A DNA stretch of 64,000 nt, taken from positions 124,001-188,000 of the forward strand of contig JAPPFJ010000010.1 of the NCBI GenBank assembly GCA_028877215.1. The letters are read 5' to 3'. The translations under genes and the position numbers were made by a program. Below, in pieces: positions 9,505-16,250 of this stretch. The notes under the pieces were generated by a model that worked only from the letters and a program-made list of their open reading frames with translations, ran no database searches and had not been told where the DNA came from. Source of the DNA: Gemmatimonadota bacterium. Its GTDB lineage: Bacteria > Latescibacterota > UBA2968 > GCA-2709665. The first letter of the stretch is position 1. The number at the start of each line of letters is the position of its first letter.

Positions 9505-9910
9505 CAGTTCGCGGTTCGTGAAGCTCGATCGGCAGGTATTCCCTGAGGCGAAGAAAATCGCCGTCTGTAGTCAGGACCGGCATCTCGTACCTGTGTGATA
9601 CCGCGCAAATCAGGAAGTCCGTATTCGATCCCTGAACGCCCCGGCTTCGACTCAGATTGAAAAATTCGGCTGCGCATTCATAGTCAGCGGACTTGAGCGG
9701 GAGGTCCGGAAACGCCCGTAAGCGACTTCGAAGTCCTTCGAATTGAACTTGCGAACGAATTCCGCAGAGAATCTCCTGGCGAACAGGTCCGATCAGTTGT
9801 ACACGTACCTCCCTGACAAGCTCAGCCAGTTCCTCGACGACAGGATGTTCGGAAACGACTTTGCGTCTCAGTGACAAGGACCAGACGCTGGTGTCCACCA
9901 TAACCTTCAT
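9485..9910 (-). CDS. vapC: VapC-type PIN-domain toxin ribonuclease
   Basis: A 141-aa PIN-domain protein, normally a Mg2+-dependent RNase that cleaves tRNA or rRNA when freed from its antitoxin. The first catalytic Asp is Asp6 (MKVMVDTSVW). A conserved Glu follows in GPVRQEIL, and the later acidic residues lie in NTDFLICAVS and TTDGDFLRL. The start codon overlaps the stop of the upstream antitoxin by 4 nt (ATGA). Oddly, the final codons (Val-Leu-Ser-Arg-Lys, stop) come from the terminal repeat of the MITE at 9342-9504, so the insertion replaced the original C-terminus. All catalytic residues are upstream of that point, so activity is probably retained. Confidence 0.9.
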   Translation of the reverse strand: MKVMVDTSVWSLSLRRKVVSEHPVVEELAELVREVRVQLIGPVRQEILCGIRSQVQFEGLRSRLRAFPDLPLKSADYECAAEFFNLSRSRGVQGSNTDFLICAVSHRYEMPVLTTDGDFLRLREYLPIELHEPRTGVLSRK

Positions 9911-10107
9911 TTCCGATTCCGCTGTATCTTGTACTCGAAGTCCGGATCGTAGTCGACCGTATTGAACAGATCGAGTATCTGGAGCTGTCTGCGGCGCTGG
10001 ACATACTCTTCGAGGGCCTCGTTGACAACAGCCCTTTTTGTTCTGTGCCCGCTGACCCGGCGGGCTTCCTCGATCAACGCGTCGTCAAGCGCAAGATTTG
10101 TTGCCAT
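9907..10107 (-). CDS. vapB: VapB-type antitoxin
   Basis: A 66-aa antitoxin directly upstream of and overlapping vapC. The N-terminal half (LALDDALIEEARRVSGHRTKRAVVNEALEEY) has the ribbon-helix-helix or VapB_Mt/type II antitoxin pattern used for DNA binding. The acidic and aromatic C-terminal tail (FNTVDYDPDFEYK) would bind and neutralise the toxin. A strong GGAGGTGT ribosome site lies just before the ATG. A palindrome at 10135-10154 is the likely autoregulatory operator. Confidence 0.88.
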   Translation of the reverse strand: MATNLALDDALIEEARRVSGHRTKRAVVNEALEEYVQRRRQLQILDLFNTVDYDPDFEYKIQRNRK

Positions 10108-10134
10108 TATACACCTCCGTCTTTACACGTCAAT

Positions 10135-10154
10135 CTACACAATACTATGTGTAG
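10135..10154. promoter_or_regulatory. Predicted VapB autoregulatory operator
   Basis: A perfect inverted repeat, CTACACA (10135-10141), a 6-nt spacer and TGTGTAG (10148-10154), lies 28 bp upstream of vapB. On the minus strand it falls inside the 17-bp spacer of a possible TTGGTT/TAGATT promoter, which is where an autorepressor would bind. Binding is inferred. Confidence 0.6.
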
Positions 10155-10248
10155 AACCAAGCAGAAAATTCAGAGACCAAGGACATTCCTGCCTCGAACG
10201 GACGATTTACGGCGCAGCTCTATTGTGCTATCGGAGGAGGTTTAATCC

Positions 10249-11286
10249 GTGAGACTCCTGCAATTCCGCGATCCATCCGCCCCGAAACCCGCGCGTCTTG
10301 GGCTGGTCGAGAACGACATGGTACTGGACCTCACGGCGTGCGAGCCCTGCCCCGAATCGGTCTACGATCTCTACTTCATACACGGAGGCGACAGCGTCGG
10401 GCTGGAAGGGGCAATCGCGCGCATCGACACCGCGGAAGCGCCCGCCTACCGCCTGTCTGATCTGATGGACAGCGAACCCTGCGCCGAACGGCCCCACCTG
10501 ACCGCGCCGGTAACGCCGCCGCCCGGTCAACCCCACCGGTTGCGGGTCTGGCTGGCGGGCGTGACCCACGCGGACAGCGCCAGGCTTCGCGAAACCGAAG
10601 CTAGAGAAGCTACAGGAGGCGCCGTAAACGTATACGATCAGAAATACAGGGAATGCGCGCAAGGCGGCATACCCGAACTCTTCGCGAAGAACGACGCGGA
10701 CGCGTTGGCGGGCCATCGCGGGCTCGTCTCCCGCCCTGACGACACCCGGCGCCTCGTTCCCGAAACCGAACTCGTCACGCTTTACGGACTGAACGCCCGC
10801 GGCCAGATCGAACGACTGGGCTTTACGGGCGGCAATGACTATACCGACAACGGTATTGAAGCCGAAAACCCGCTGAATCTTCCCCAGGCCAAGAACTGGC
10901 ACGGCGGTTGCGCCAGCCTGGGGCCGGTTCTGGTCACGGATTCCGAATTCGACGACGCCAGCGTCGCCGTATCCTGCGAAATCCTGCGAGAGAACAAGCG
11001 AATCGCCCGAAAAACCGGACGCACCGGACAAAGCCATCTCAATATGCCCGACCGGCTCTTCCACCTTGAGCGGTCTCTTTTCTGTCGACTCCCCCTGGGC
11101 GAAAAGTCCCTCCAACTGTTATACTGGGGTACGCCCATCGTCTTTTCTGAAGCCGATCTGCCCAGCGGCCTCCAGGTTAACGACACCGTCCGGATGTCGT
11201 TCGGCGGTATCGGCGACCTGCAGAATTCGATCGGTCCTTTCACCAGAAACCGCCAATTGGCCTGGCTGGAAGCCAATCGGCGGTAA
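10249..11286 (+). CDS. FAH-family protein, 2-keto-3-deoxy-arabinonate dehydratase-like
   Basis: A 345-aa member of the fumarylacetoacetate hydrolase superfamily. The second half carries the family core: PETELVTLYGLNARGQI, then a GNDYTDNGIEAENPLNLPQAKNW-type stretch ending in GGCASLGP. That segment resembles the xENPLYLPQAK signature of 2-dehydro-3-deoxy-D-arabinonate dehydratases rather than true fumarylacetoacetases. It probably removes water from, or hydrolyses, a 2-keto-3-deoxy sugar acid using a divalent metal. The GTG start is preceded by a very strong GGAGGAGG. It stands alone; no sugar dehydrogenase or transporter flanks it, so the substrate is uncertain. Confidence 0.82.
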   Translation: MRLLQFRDPSAPKPARLGLVENDMVLDLTACEPCPESVYDLYFIHGGDSVGLEGAIARIDTAEAPAYRLSDLMDSEPCAERPHLTAPVTPPPGQPHRLRVWLAGVTHADSARLRETEAREATGGAVNVYDQKYRECAQGGIPELFAKNDADALAGHRGLVSRPDDTRRLVPETELVTLYGLNARGQIERLGFTGGNDYTDNGIEAENPLNLPQAKNWHGGCASLGPVLVTDSEFDDASVAVSCEILRENKRIARKTGRTGQSHLNMPDRLFHLERSLFCRLPLGEKSLQLLYWGTPIVFSEADLPSGLQVNDTVRMSFGGIGDLQNSIGPFTRNRQLAWLEANRR

Positions 11287-11370
11287 CAGACCGGTGGAAA
11301 AGTCGCTCTGAACGCGAGATGTGGTGTCCCATCCCAAAAATACGTACCCACGTGACGCGGGGGTTCACGC

Positions 11371-11682
11371 CTACAAGACCCGATCGTGCCCCCACGGATC
11401 CTGTTTGACGATCTCGAACTCCTTGACCGGACTCCGGCCGCGGGGCGCGTCGTGCAACGTCGACGGATTGTAGGAGGCACCTGCCAGCTTCAGCAGCGAT
11501 TCCAGCTGGGGCTGACCCAGCGTCAGTCCTTCGAGAAACATCTCCTCGCCGTTGATATCCTTAACTGTGGTTCCTTCCGGCCCCACGAAGACCCGGCGCA
11601 GCGCCCTCATGTCCGCGCGGCGTTCCCGGAAATACGCAAGCGCGCGGGCGGGGTCCCCGCCGTCGTACCTGAGCTCGGACAT
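11371..11682 (-). CDS. Conserved-looking small protein of unknown function
   Basis: A 103-aa soluble, charged protein (MSELRYDGGDPARALAYF...) that I do not recognise. The ATG at 11682 has a good GGGAGG 7 nt upstream. The frame is open further upstream to 11904, but that part is a read-through of a MITE and is unlikely to be translated. The N-terminal half is helical and Arg-rich. A short beta-like stretch, VFVGPEGTTVKDINGEE, follows, then a helical GQPQLESLLKLAGASYNP. It has no signal peptide and no membrane segment. It is convergent with the FAH-family gene. Confidence 0.55.
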   Translation of the reverse strand: MSELRYDGGDPARALAYFRERRADMRALRRVFVGPEGTTVKDINGEEMFLEGLTLGQPQLESLLKLAGASYNPSTLHDAPRGRSPVKEFEIVKQDPWGHDRVL

Positions 11683-11762
11683 TGTTCGCCTCCCTGTCTC
11701 GTTCGTGCCGAATGTGTCTGCAAAGCACATCTGGTTCAGAGCAAATATGGATGGCACCCTTA

Positions 11763-11950
11763 GAAGCTGTCTTAAAACCCCCAGCGGTCTTCGCGCGGCT
11801 GCAAAAGCGTCGGTCTGCGTTGGCCAAATCCACCCAAGAGTGGCGAGGGGCGCGCAGCCACGATACATTGGTATATGGGCGAATTTGCCCGCCTTGACCG
11901 ACACATTTTCGCTCGCGCTCGGGACTAACCCGGAATTTTAAAACAGCTTC
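11763..11950. mobile_element. IS5-like MITE (188 bp, 15-bp terminal inverted repeats, TTA target duplication)
   Basis: The left end GAAGCTGTCTTAAAA (11763-11777) and the right end TTTTAAAACAGCTTC (11936-11950) are inverted repeats with one mismatch. The trinucleotide TTA flanks both sides (11760-11762 and 11951-11953), consistent with a 3-bp target-site duplication of the TNA type seen in some IS5-family groups. There is no transposase. It lies in the 523-bp gap between the small gene at 11371 and the PFOR promoter. Confidence 0.8.
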
Positions 11951-12037
11951 TTAAATCGGACAAGTGGATTCAGCAGCCGTGACCTTCAAGCGACACTTTC
12001 CATTTCTGTACAATTGAAAGACCACATCAAACAGCGC

Positions 12038-12080
12038 TTGCAGACGACATGCGATTGAGTTATAATTTGGTCAAATTATA
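12038..12080 (+). promoter_or_regulatory. Predicted promoter with 20-bp palindromic operator upstream of the PFOR operon
   Basis: TTGCAG (12038-12043) and TATAAT (12061-12066) are 17 bp apart. The -10 box is the left edge of a perfect palindrome, TATAATTTG-GT-CAAATTATA (12061-12080). A protein bound there would block polymerase. The surroundings (12040-12120) are markedly AT-rich compared with the rest of the window. The leader to the PFOR ATG is about 130 nt. The repressor is unknown; the site is not a standard Rex or FNR box. Confidence 0.6.
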
Positions 12081-12205
12081 CCCGGTAATTTAGTTTTTCT
12101 AATTTCGCATATTATTGAATATACGGCGGGCCCGGCTTTGGATCGGCCCGGCGGGCTGGCGTCAGTTTCCACGACGCCGTGTGTACATTGAAAAGGAGAA
12201 CCGTC

Positions 12206-14227
12206 ATGGCGGAAAGCGCCAGAATACAGATTGACGGACGGCCAGGTGAATTTCCGTTTCCAGGCATCCCCGACGTGGGCGACGGAGGCGATGCCGCAAT
12301 CTGGGTCGAAAAACACATCAGCCAGGGCGCCTGCGCCTACCCCATCACGTCTTCCTCCATTCTGGGAGAGAAATATAGCGCGGTGGTGTCCAACGGAGGG
12401 GTCAACCTCTGGGGCGACACCCTGATTTTCATAGAACCCGAGTCCGAACACAGTTCCGCTTCAGCGGCCGAAGGCTTTTCGGTGGCCGGTGGCCGGGTCA
12501 CCAACTTCACCTCCGGCCAGGGCCTCGTTCTGATGAAGGAGGTGCTGTACACAATCTCGGGCAAACGTCTTCCGGCGGTCTTCCATATCGGCGCGCGTGC
12601 GCTGACCTCCCAATCGCTCAATGTACACGCGGGCCACGACGACGTCATGGCCGTTGCCGACTGCGGATGGGGCATCGTATTCGCCCGGAACACGCAGGAA
12701 GTCATGGACACCACGCTCATCGCGCGCCGCGCCGCGGAAGCTTCCCAGACACCGTTCATGGTTGTGCAGGATGGATTCCTCACAACCCATACGGTGCAGA
12801 ACGTCATGGCCATAGAGCCTGAACTCATGAAGCTTTTTGTCGGACGCCCGGAAGACAAGATTCAGAATCTGATGGACGTCGACAATCCGATGATGAGCGG
12901 CGTTGTTCAGAACCAGGACAGCTATATGAAGGGCAAGATCGCCCAGCGGTACTTCTACGATCGCGTTCCGGACGACCTGCAGGAAGCCATGCAGGAGTTT
13001 CACAGGATGACCGGAAGGCGCTACGACCTGATCGACGGATACCGGCTCGAAGACGCCGAATACGTCATCGTGGGTATGGGCAGCATGCTCGAGACGGCCC
13101 TCACCACCGTCGACTGGCTTCGGGAGACCGAAAACCTGAGAGTGGGCGCCCTTCACGTCACGTCGTTCCGCCCGTTCCCGGGCGTTGAGATCGTGGAGGC
13201 CCTGAAAAACGCGAAAGTCGTTTCCGTCGTGGAACGCATGGACAACCCCCTTGCGCAGTCCAATCCGCTTACCGCAGAAATCAAGTCTGCCTTCGTCGAT
13301 GCCGCCTGCGGCTCGAACGGTTATCCGCGGATCGAACGCATCCCAAAGATTCTATCGGGGATGGCCGGCCTGGGAAGCCGCGACGTTCGGCCGGGCGACT
13401 TCATTGCCACGGTCAGAAATATGCAGGCGGCGGCACCCCGGCGGAAGGAGCTCTTCGTCCTCAATATCGAACACGAACTGGCCCTTCAGAGGCAGCCCGA
13501 TCCGGGAACCCGGGAAGTCGGGGCCTTCGCGATGCGCGGACACTCGATCGGCGGATACGGATCCGTTACGACAAACAAGGTTATCGCCACATTGCTGGCG
13601 AACCTGGGACTTCACGTACAGGCCTACCCGAAATACGGCTCGGAAAAGAAGGGTCTGCCCACCACCTACTACCTCACCGCTGCCAACGAACACATCCGGA
13701 CCCACTCCGAACTGGAAGTCGTGGACTTCGTGCCGCTCAACGACGTCAACGCCTTCAATACCGCGAATCCGCTGGCCGGCGTTGTCGACGGCGGTATGGT
13801 CTTCATCCAGAGCCCCCACACGGAGGCGGAGAAGGTATGGGACAATGTTCCCGGATGGGCCAAAAAGACATTCCGCACCAGAAACATCAAACCTCTTGCC
13901 CTGGATGCCGTCAAAATTGCCCTGGAAGAAGCACCGTCGCCGGATCTGATGCAACGATTCCAGGGCATTGTTCTTCTGGGGATCTTCCTGAAACACACGC
14001 CCTTTCAGAAAGACCTGAATCTCACGGAAGACGAGCTGTTCGTGAACGTGGCAAACGCGGTCAACAAATACTGGGGCAGCAAGGGCACGGGCGTTGTGGA
14101 CGCCAACATGAACGCGATCATGAGAGGTTACCGGGAAGTCTTCGAAGTCCCGCGGGAACTGATCGAAAGCACAGTCGATCAGGAAACGGACGAACTTCCG
14201 GCGGGTTTGGTCTCGATCGGATGCTGA
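12206..14227 (+). CDS. Pyruvate:ferredoxin oxidoreductase, alpha-gamma subunit (split NifJ N-terminal half)
   Basis: A 673-aa protein holding the first half of a NifJ-type enzyme, which oxidises pyruvate and CoA to acetyl-CoA, CO2 and reduced ferredoxin. The alpha domain appears at once (ACAYPITSSSILGE, the pyruvate-binding YPITPSS-type motif; TSGQGLVLMKE). The domain II-like region follows (VIVGMGSMLETALTTVDWLR; TSFRPFPG). The gamma domain covers about 430-640 (RGHSIGGYGSVTTNK; YPKYGSEKKGLPTTYY; PLNDVNAFN). The ATG at 12206 has AAGGAGAACCGTC upstream; an earlier in-frame start at 12179 lacks this. The remaining domains are on the next gene, 124 nt downstream. Normally these are fused in one chain of about 1170 aa. 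Confidence 0.92.
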   Translation: MAESARIQIDGRPGEFPFPGIPDVGDGGDAAIWVEKHISQGACAYPITSSSILGEKYSAVVSNGGVNLWGDTLIFIEPESEHSSASAAEGFSVAGGRVTNFTSGQGLVLMKEVLYTISGKRLPAVFHIGARALTSQSLNVHAGHDDVMAVADCGWGIVFARNTQEVMDTTLIARRAAEASQTPFMVVQDGFLTTHTVQNVMAIEPELMKLFVGRPEDKIQNLMDVDNPMMSGVVQNQDSYMKGKIAQRYFYDRVPDDLQEAMQEFHRMTGRRYDLIDGYRLEDAEYVIVGMGSMLETALTTVDWLRETENLRVGALHVTSFRPFPGVEIVEALKNAKVVSVVERMDNPLAQSNPLTAEIKSAFVDAACGSNGYPRIERIPKILSGMAGLGSRDVRPGDFIATVRNMQAAAPRRKELFVLNIEHELALQRQPDPGTREVGAFAMRGHSIGGYGSVTTNKVIATLLANLGLHVQAYPKYGSEKKGLPTTYYLTAANEHIRTHSELEVVDFVPLNDVNAFNTANPLAGVVDGGMVFIQSPHTEAEKVWDNVPGWAKKTFRTRNIKPLALDAVKIALEEAPSPDLMQRFQGIVLLGIFLKHTPFQKDLNLTEDELFVNVANAVNKYWGSKGTGVVDANMNAIMRGYREVFEVPRELIESTVDQETDELPAGLVSIGC

Positions 14228-14351
14228 CCGGTCGTTTCCGTCCCGCCCACGGCGTGATTCCGGTCGCACGACGACACGACGTCGATTGAAACATAAACCG
14301 CAAAGATCCGGCCGGTTGAGGTCGTTCAAGCCGGATCGGGAGTAAATTACC

Positions 14352-15995
14352 ATGTCGACAAATGGCAAAAGCGAGCCCTCCACACTGCTGAGCGTCAGTT
14401 CATTGGAGGAAATGGATGAGGAGCCGATCTCTTCGTCTCCGCTCAACCTGCATACCCTGCTCGATATCGAAGACTTCAACGGCCGTGTTGTGGCCGGCTA
14501 CAATTCAGGCATTGCCGAACAGGGGCTGCCTGCCGATGTCGGCGTTGCCCGCAGCCTCGTGGGGCCGGGCACCGGCGCCCTCCGCGACTTCAGCTACATC
14601 GCGCCCGAGATCCCGGAATTCATCCAGGAGAACTGCGTCGGCTGCATGGACTGCGTCACCGAATGTCCCGATACGGCCATTCTGGGCAAGATTGCGACCC
14701 GCGAAGACCTGGACGCCGCACTGGCCAGGACGACCGATCCGGAAAAGAGGGAGTTCCTGCGCAACCAGTTTTCCGAGACCTCGAAGTACTACAAGAATTT
14801 TGAGAAGAAGGGCAAGGAAGGCGCTTACTTCGGCATCTTCATAGATCCCACCAAGTGCAAGGGCTGCGCCGAATGCGTCGAGGTCTGCGCGGACAAGGAC
14901 GCGTTGAAAATGGTCACCAAGACGGAAGACAACCTGGAGGAGTTCCGCGCCGCCTGGGACTTCCACAACGACCTTCCTGAATCTCCGAGCGAATATATCC
15001 TCGAAAAATCCGTTCAGGACATGATGCTGGCCGAACGATCTCTGCTCTACGTGGGCGGCGCGGGATCATGCATGGGCTGCGGAGAAGCCACCGCCCTGCG
15101 TATGATGCTGGCGTCCACGGGTTATCTGCACGGCCCCGAAAACATCGGCCTCGTCGCATCCACCGGCTGCAACACCGTCTACACCTCCACCTATCCGTAC
15201 AACCCCTATACGGTGCCCTGGACCAACTCCCTCTTCGAAAACGGGCCCACCGATGCCATGGGCGTGCGGGCTCGCTGGGACCAGATGGGCTGGCAGGACA
15301 AGAAGGTATGGGTTATTGGCGGAGACGGGGCCATGCTGGATATCGGTTTCCAGGCGCTCTCGCGGATGCTCATGTCCGGTATGGATATCAACGTCCTGGT
15401 CCTCGATACCCAGGTCTACTCCAATACCGGCGGACAGGCATCCACGTCCAGCTACATGGGGCAGAACACCAAGATGTCCGTCCACGGCTCCGCCGTTCCC
15501 GGAAAAACCGAACGCCGCAAGGAACTCGGACAGATCTGCATGATGCATCCGGACACCTTCGTGGCCCAAACCATATGCAGCCTCCAGAACCACTTCTACC
15601 GCGCGATCGCCGCGGCCAACGAGTTCGACGGCCCGGCCGTTATCAACGTCTTCACCACGTGCCAGCCCGAACACGGTGTGGGAGACCACCTGGCCGGACA
15701 CCAGGCCAAACTTGCCATGGAGTCCAGGGCATTCCCCATTTTCATCTACGATCCGCGCAAGGGAGAACGCATCAAGGAGCGTCTGGATCTCCGGGGCAAC
15801 CCCGCCGTAAAGGACGACTGGTATACCATTCGCAAGACCGGCGAAACCGTCGACTTTGTTACTTTCGCCCGGACCGAAGGGCGTTTCGCCAAGCACTTCG
15901 ACAAAGACGGAAACCCTTCCGAAACCTTGTTGGCCGCCCAGGAAGACCGCCGGCAGAACTGGCGCATGCTCCAGGAGATGGCCGGCATTATCTGA
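14352..15995 (+). CDS. Pyruvate:ferredoxin oxidoreductase, delta-beta subunit (split NifJ C-terminal half)
   Basis: A 547-aa protein completing the PFOR. A 2x[4Fe-4S] ferredoxin domain carries CVGCMDCVTECP near residue 98 and CKGCAECVEVC near 170. The TPP-binding beta domain starts at GSCMGCGEATALRMM, whose cysteines help ligate the proximal cluster. It continues through STGCNTVYTSTYPYNPY and the TPP/Mg2+ motif GGDGAMLDIGFQALSRML...YSNTGGQ. The domain order is that of the second half of NifJ, so the gene pair looks like fission at the gamma/delta boundary. The ribosome site is GGGAG, 9 nt before the ATG. A terminator follows. The enzyme is oxygen-sensitive in most organisms. Confidence 0.93.
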   Translation: MSTNGKSEPSTLLSVSSLEEMDEEPISSSPLNLHTLLDIEDFNGRVVAGYNSGIAEQGLPADVGVARSLVGPGTGALRDFSYIAPEIPEFIQENCVGCMDCVTECPDTAILGKIATREDLDAALARTTDPEKREFLRNQFSETSKYYKNFEKKGKEGAYFGIFIDPTKCKGCAECVEVCADKDALKMVTKTEDNLEEFRAAWDFHNDLPESPSEYILEKSVQDMMLAERSLLYVGGAGSCMGCGEATALRMMLASTGYLHGPENIGLVASTGCNTVYTSTYPYNPYTVPWTNSLFENGPTDAMGVRARWDQMGWQDKKVWVIGGDGAMLDIGFQALSRMLMSGMDINVLVLDTQVYSNTGGQASTSSYMGQNTKMSVHGSAVPGKTERRKELGQICMMHPDTFVAQTICSLQNHFYRAIAAANEFDGPAVINVFTTCQPEHGVGDHLAGHQAKLAMESRAFPIFIYDPRKGERIKERLDLRGNPAVKDDWYTIRKTGETVDFVTFARTEGRFAKHFDKDGNPSETLLAAQEDRRQNWRMLQEMAGII

Positions 15996-16031
15996 ACCCT
16001 CGCCGCAGGCAATTCAAATGGTCGCTGCAGT

Positions 16032-16076
16032 GAAAGCCTCTGGAGGAGTGCCTCCGGGGGCTTTCTTGTTTTGTTT
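16032..16076 (+). terminator. Rho-independent terminator after the PFOR operon
   Basis: GAAAGCC...TGGAGG (16032-16046) pairs with CCTCC...GGCTTTC (16051-16065) across a short loop and is followed by the T-rich TTGTTTTGTTT. It separates the PFOR pair from the pyruvate dehydrogenase genes, so the two are separate transcription units. Confidence 0.8.
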
Positions 16077-16250
16077 CCGCTCCTGCCGTGCGAAAGGGCA
16101 ACAAATTTGACTTTTCGAGCGTCTACGGGTAAATTCAGGAGCCGATTGGACATCGATCGATCCGCCTGTATCGGCCGAGCGGGCGGACGAGGCTTCCCCT
16201 CGCGCCGGAGAACGCCAGGAATTCTGAAACAACCTCTAACGAGGACGCGA

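Noticed and set aside
10103..10110. TATAAT directly at the vapB start codon on the minus strand
   Set aside because: It overlaps the ATG that has a strong ribosome site, so it cannot be the -10 box for this gene.
10897..10911. A near-perfect sigma54 motif (TGGCAC-N5-TTGC) on the plus strand
   Set aside because: It lies inside the FAH-family gene and encodes conserved residues (Trp-His-Gly-Gly-Cys); no gene starts downstream at a useful distance.
11321..11343. A sequence resembling one MITE end (GTGTCCCATCCCAAAAATA)
   Set aside because: The match is short and imperfect and there is no partner end; it could be a relic but cannot be supported.
11683..11904. N-terminal extension of the small gene at 11371
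   Set aside because: Most of it is MITE sequence, and a good ribosome site precedes the internal ATG at 11682.
13352..14479. A long minus-strand open frame across the PFOR genes
   Set aside because: Antisense shadow; both PFOR proteins on the plus strand are full of conserved motifs.
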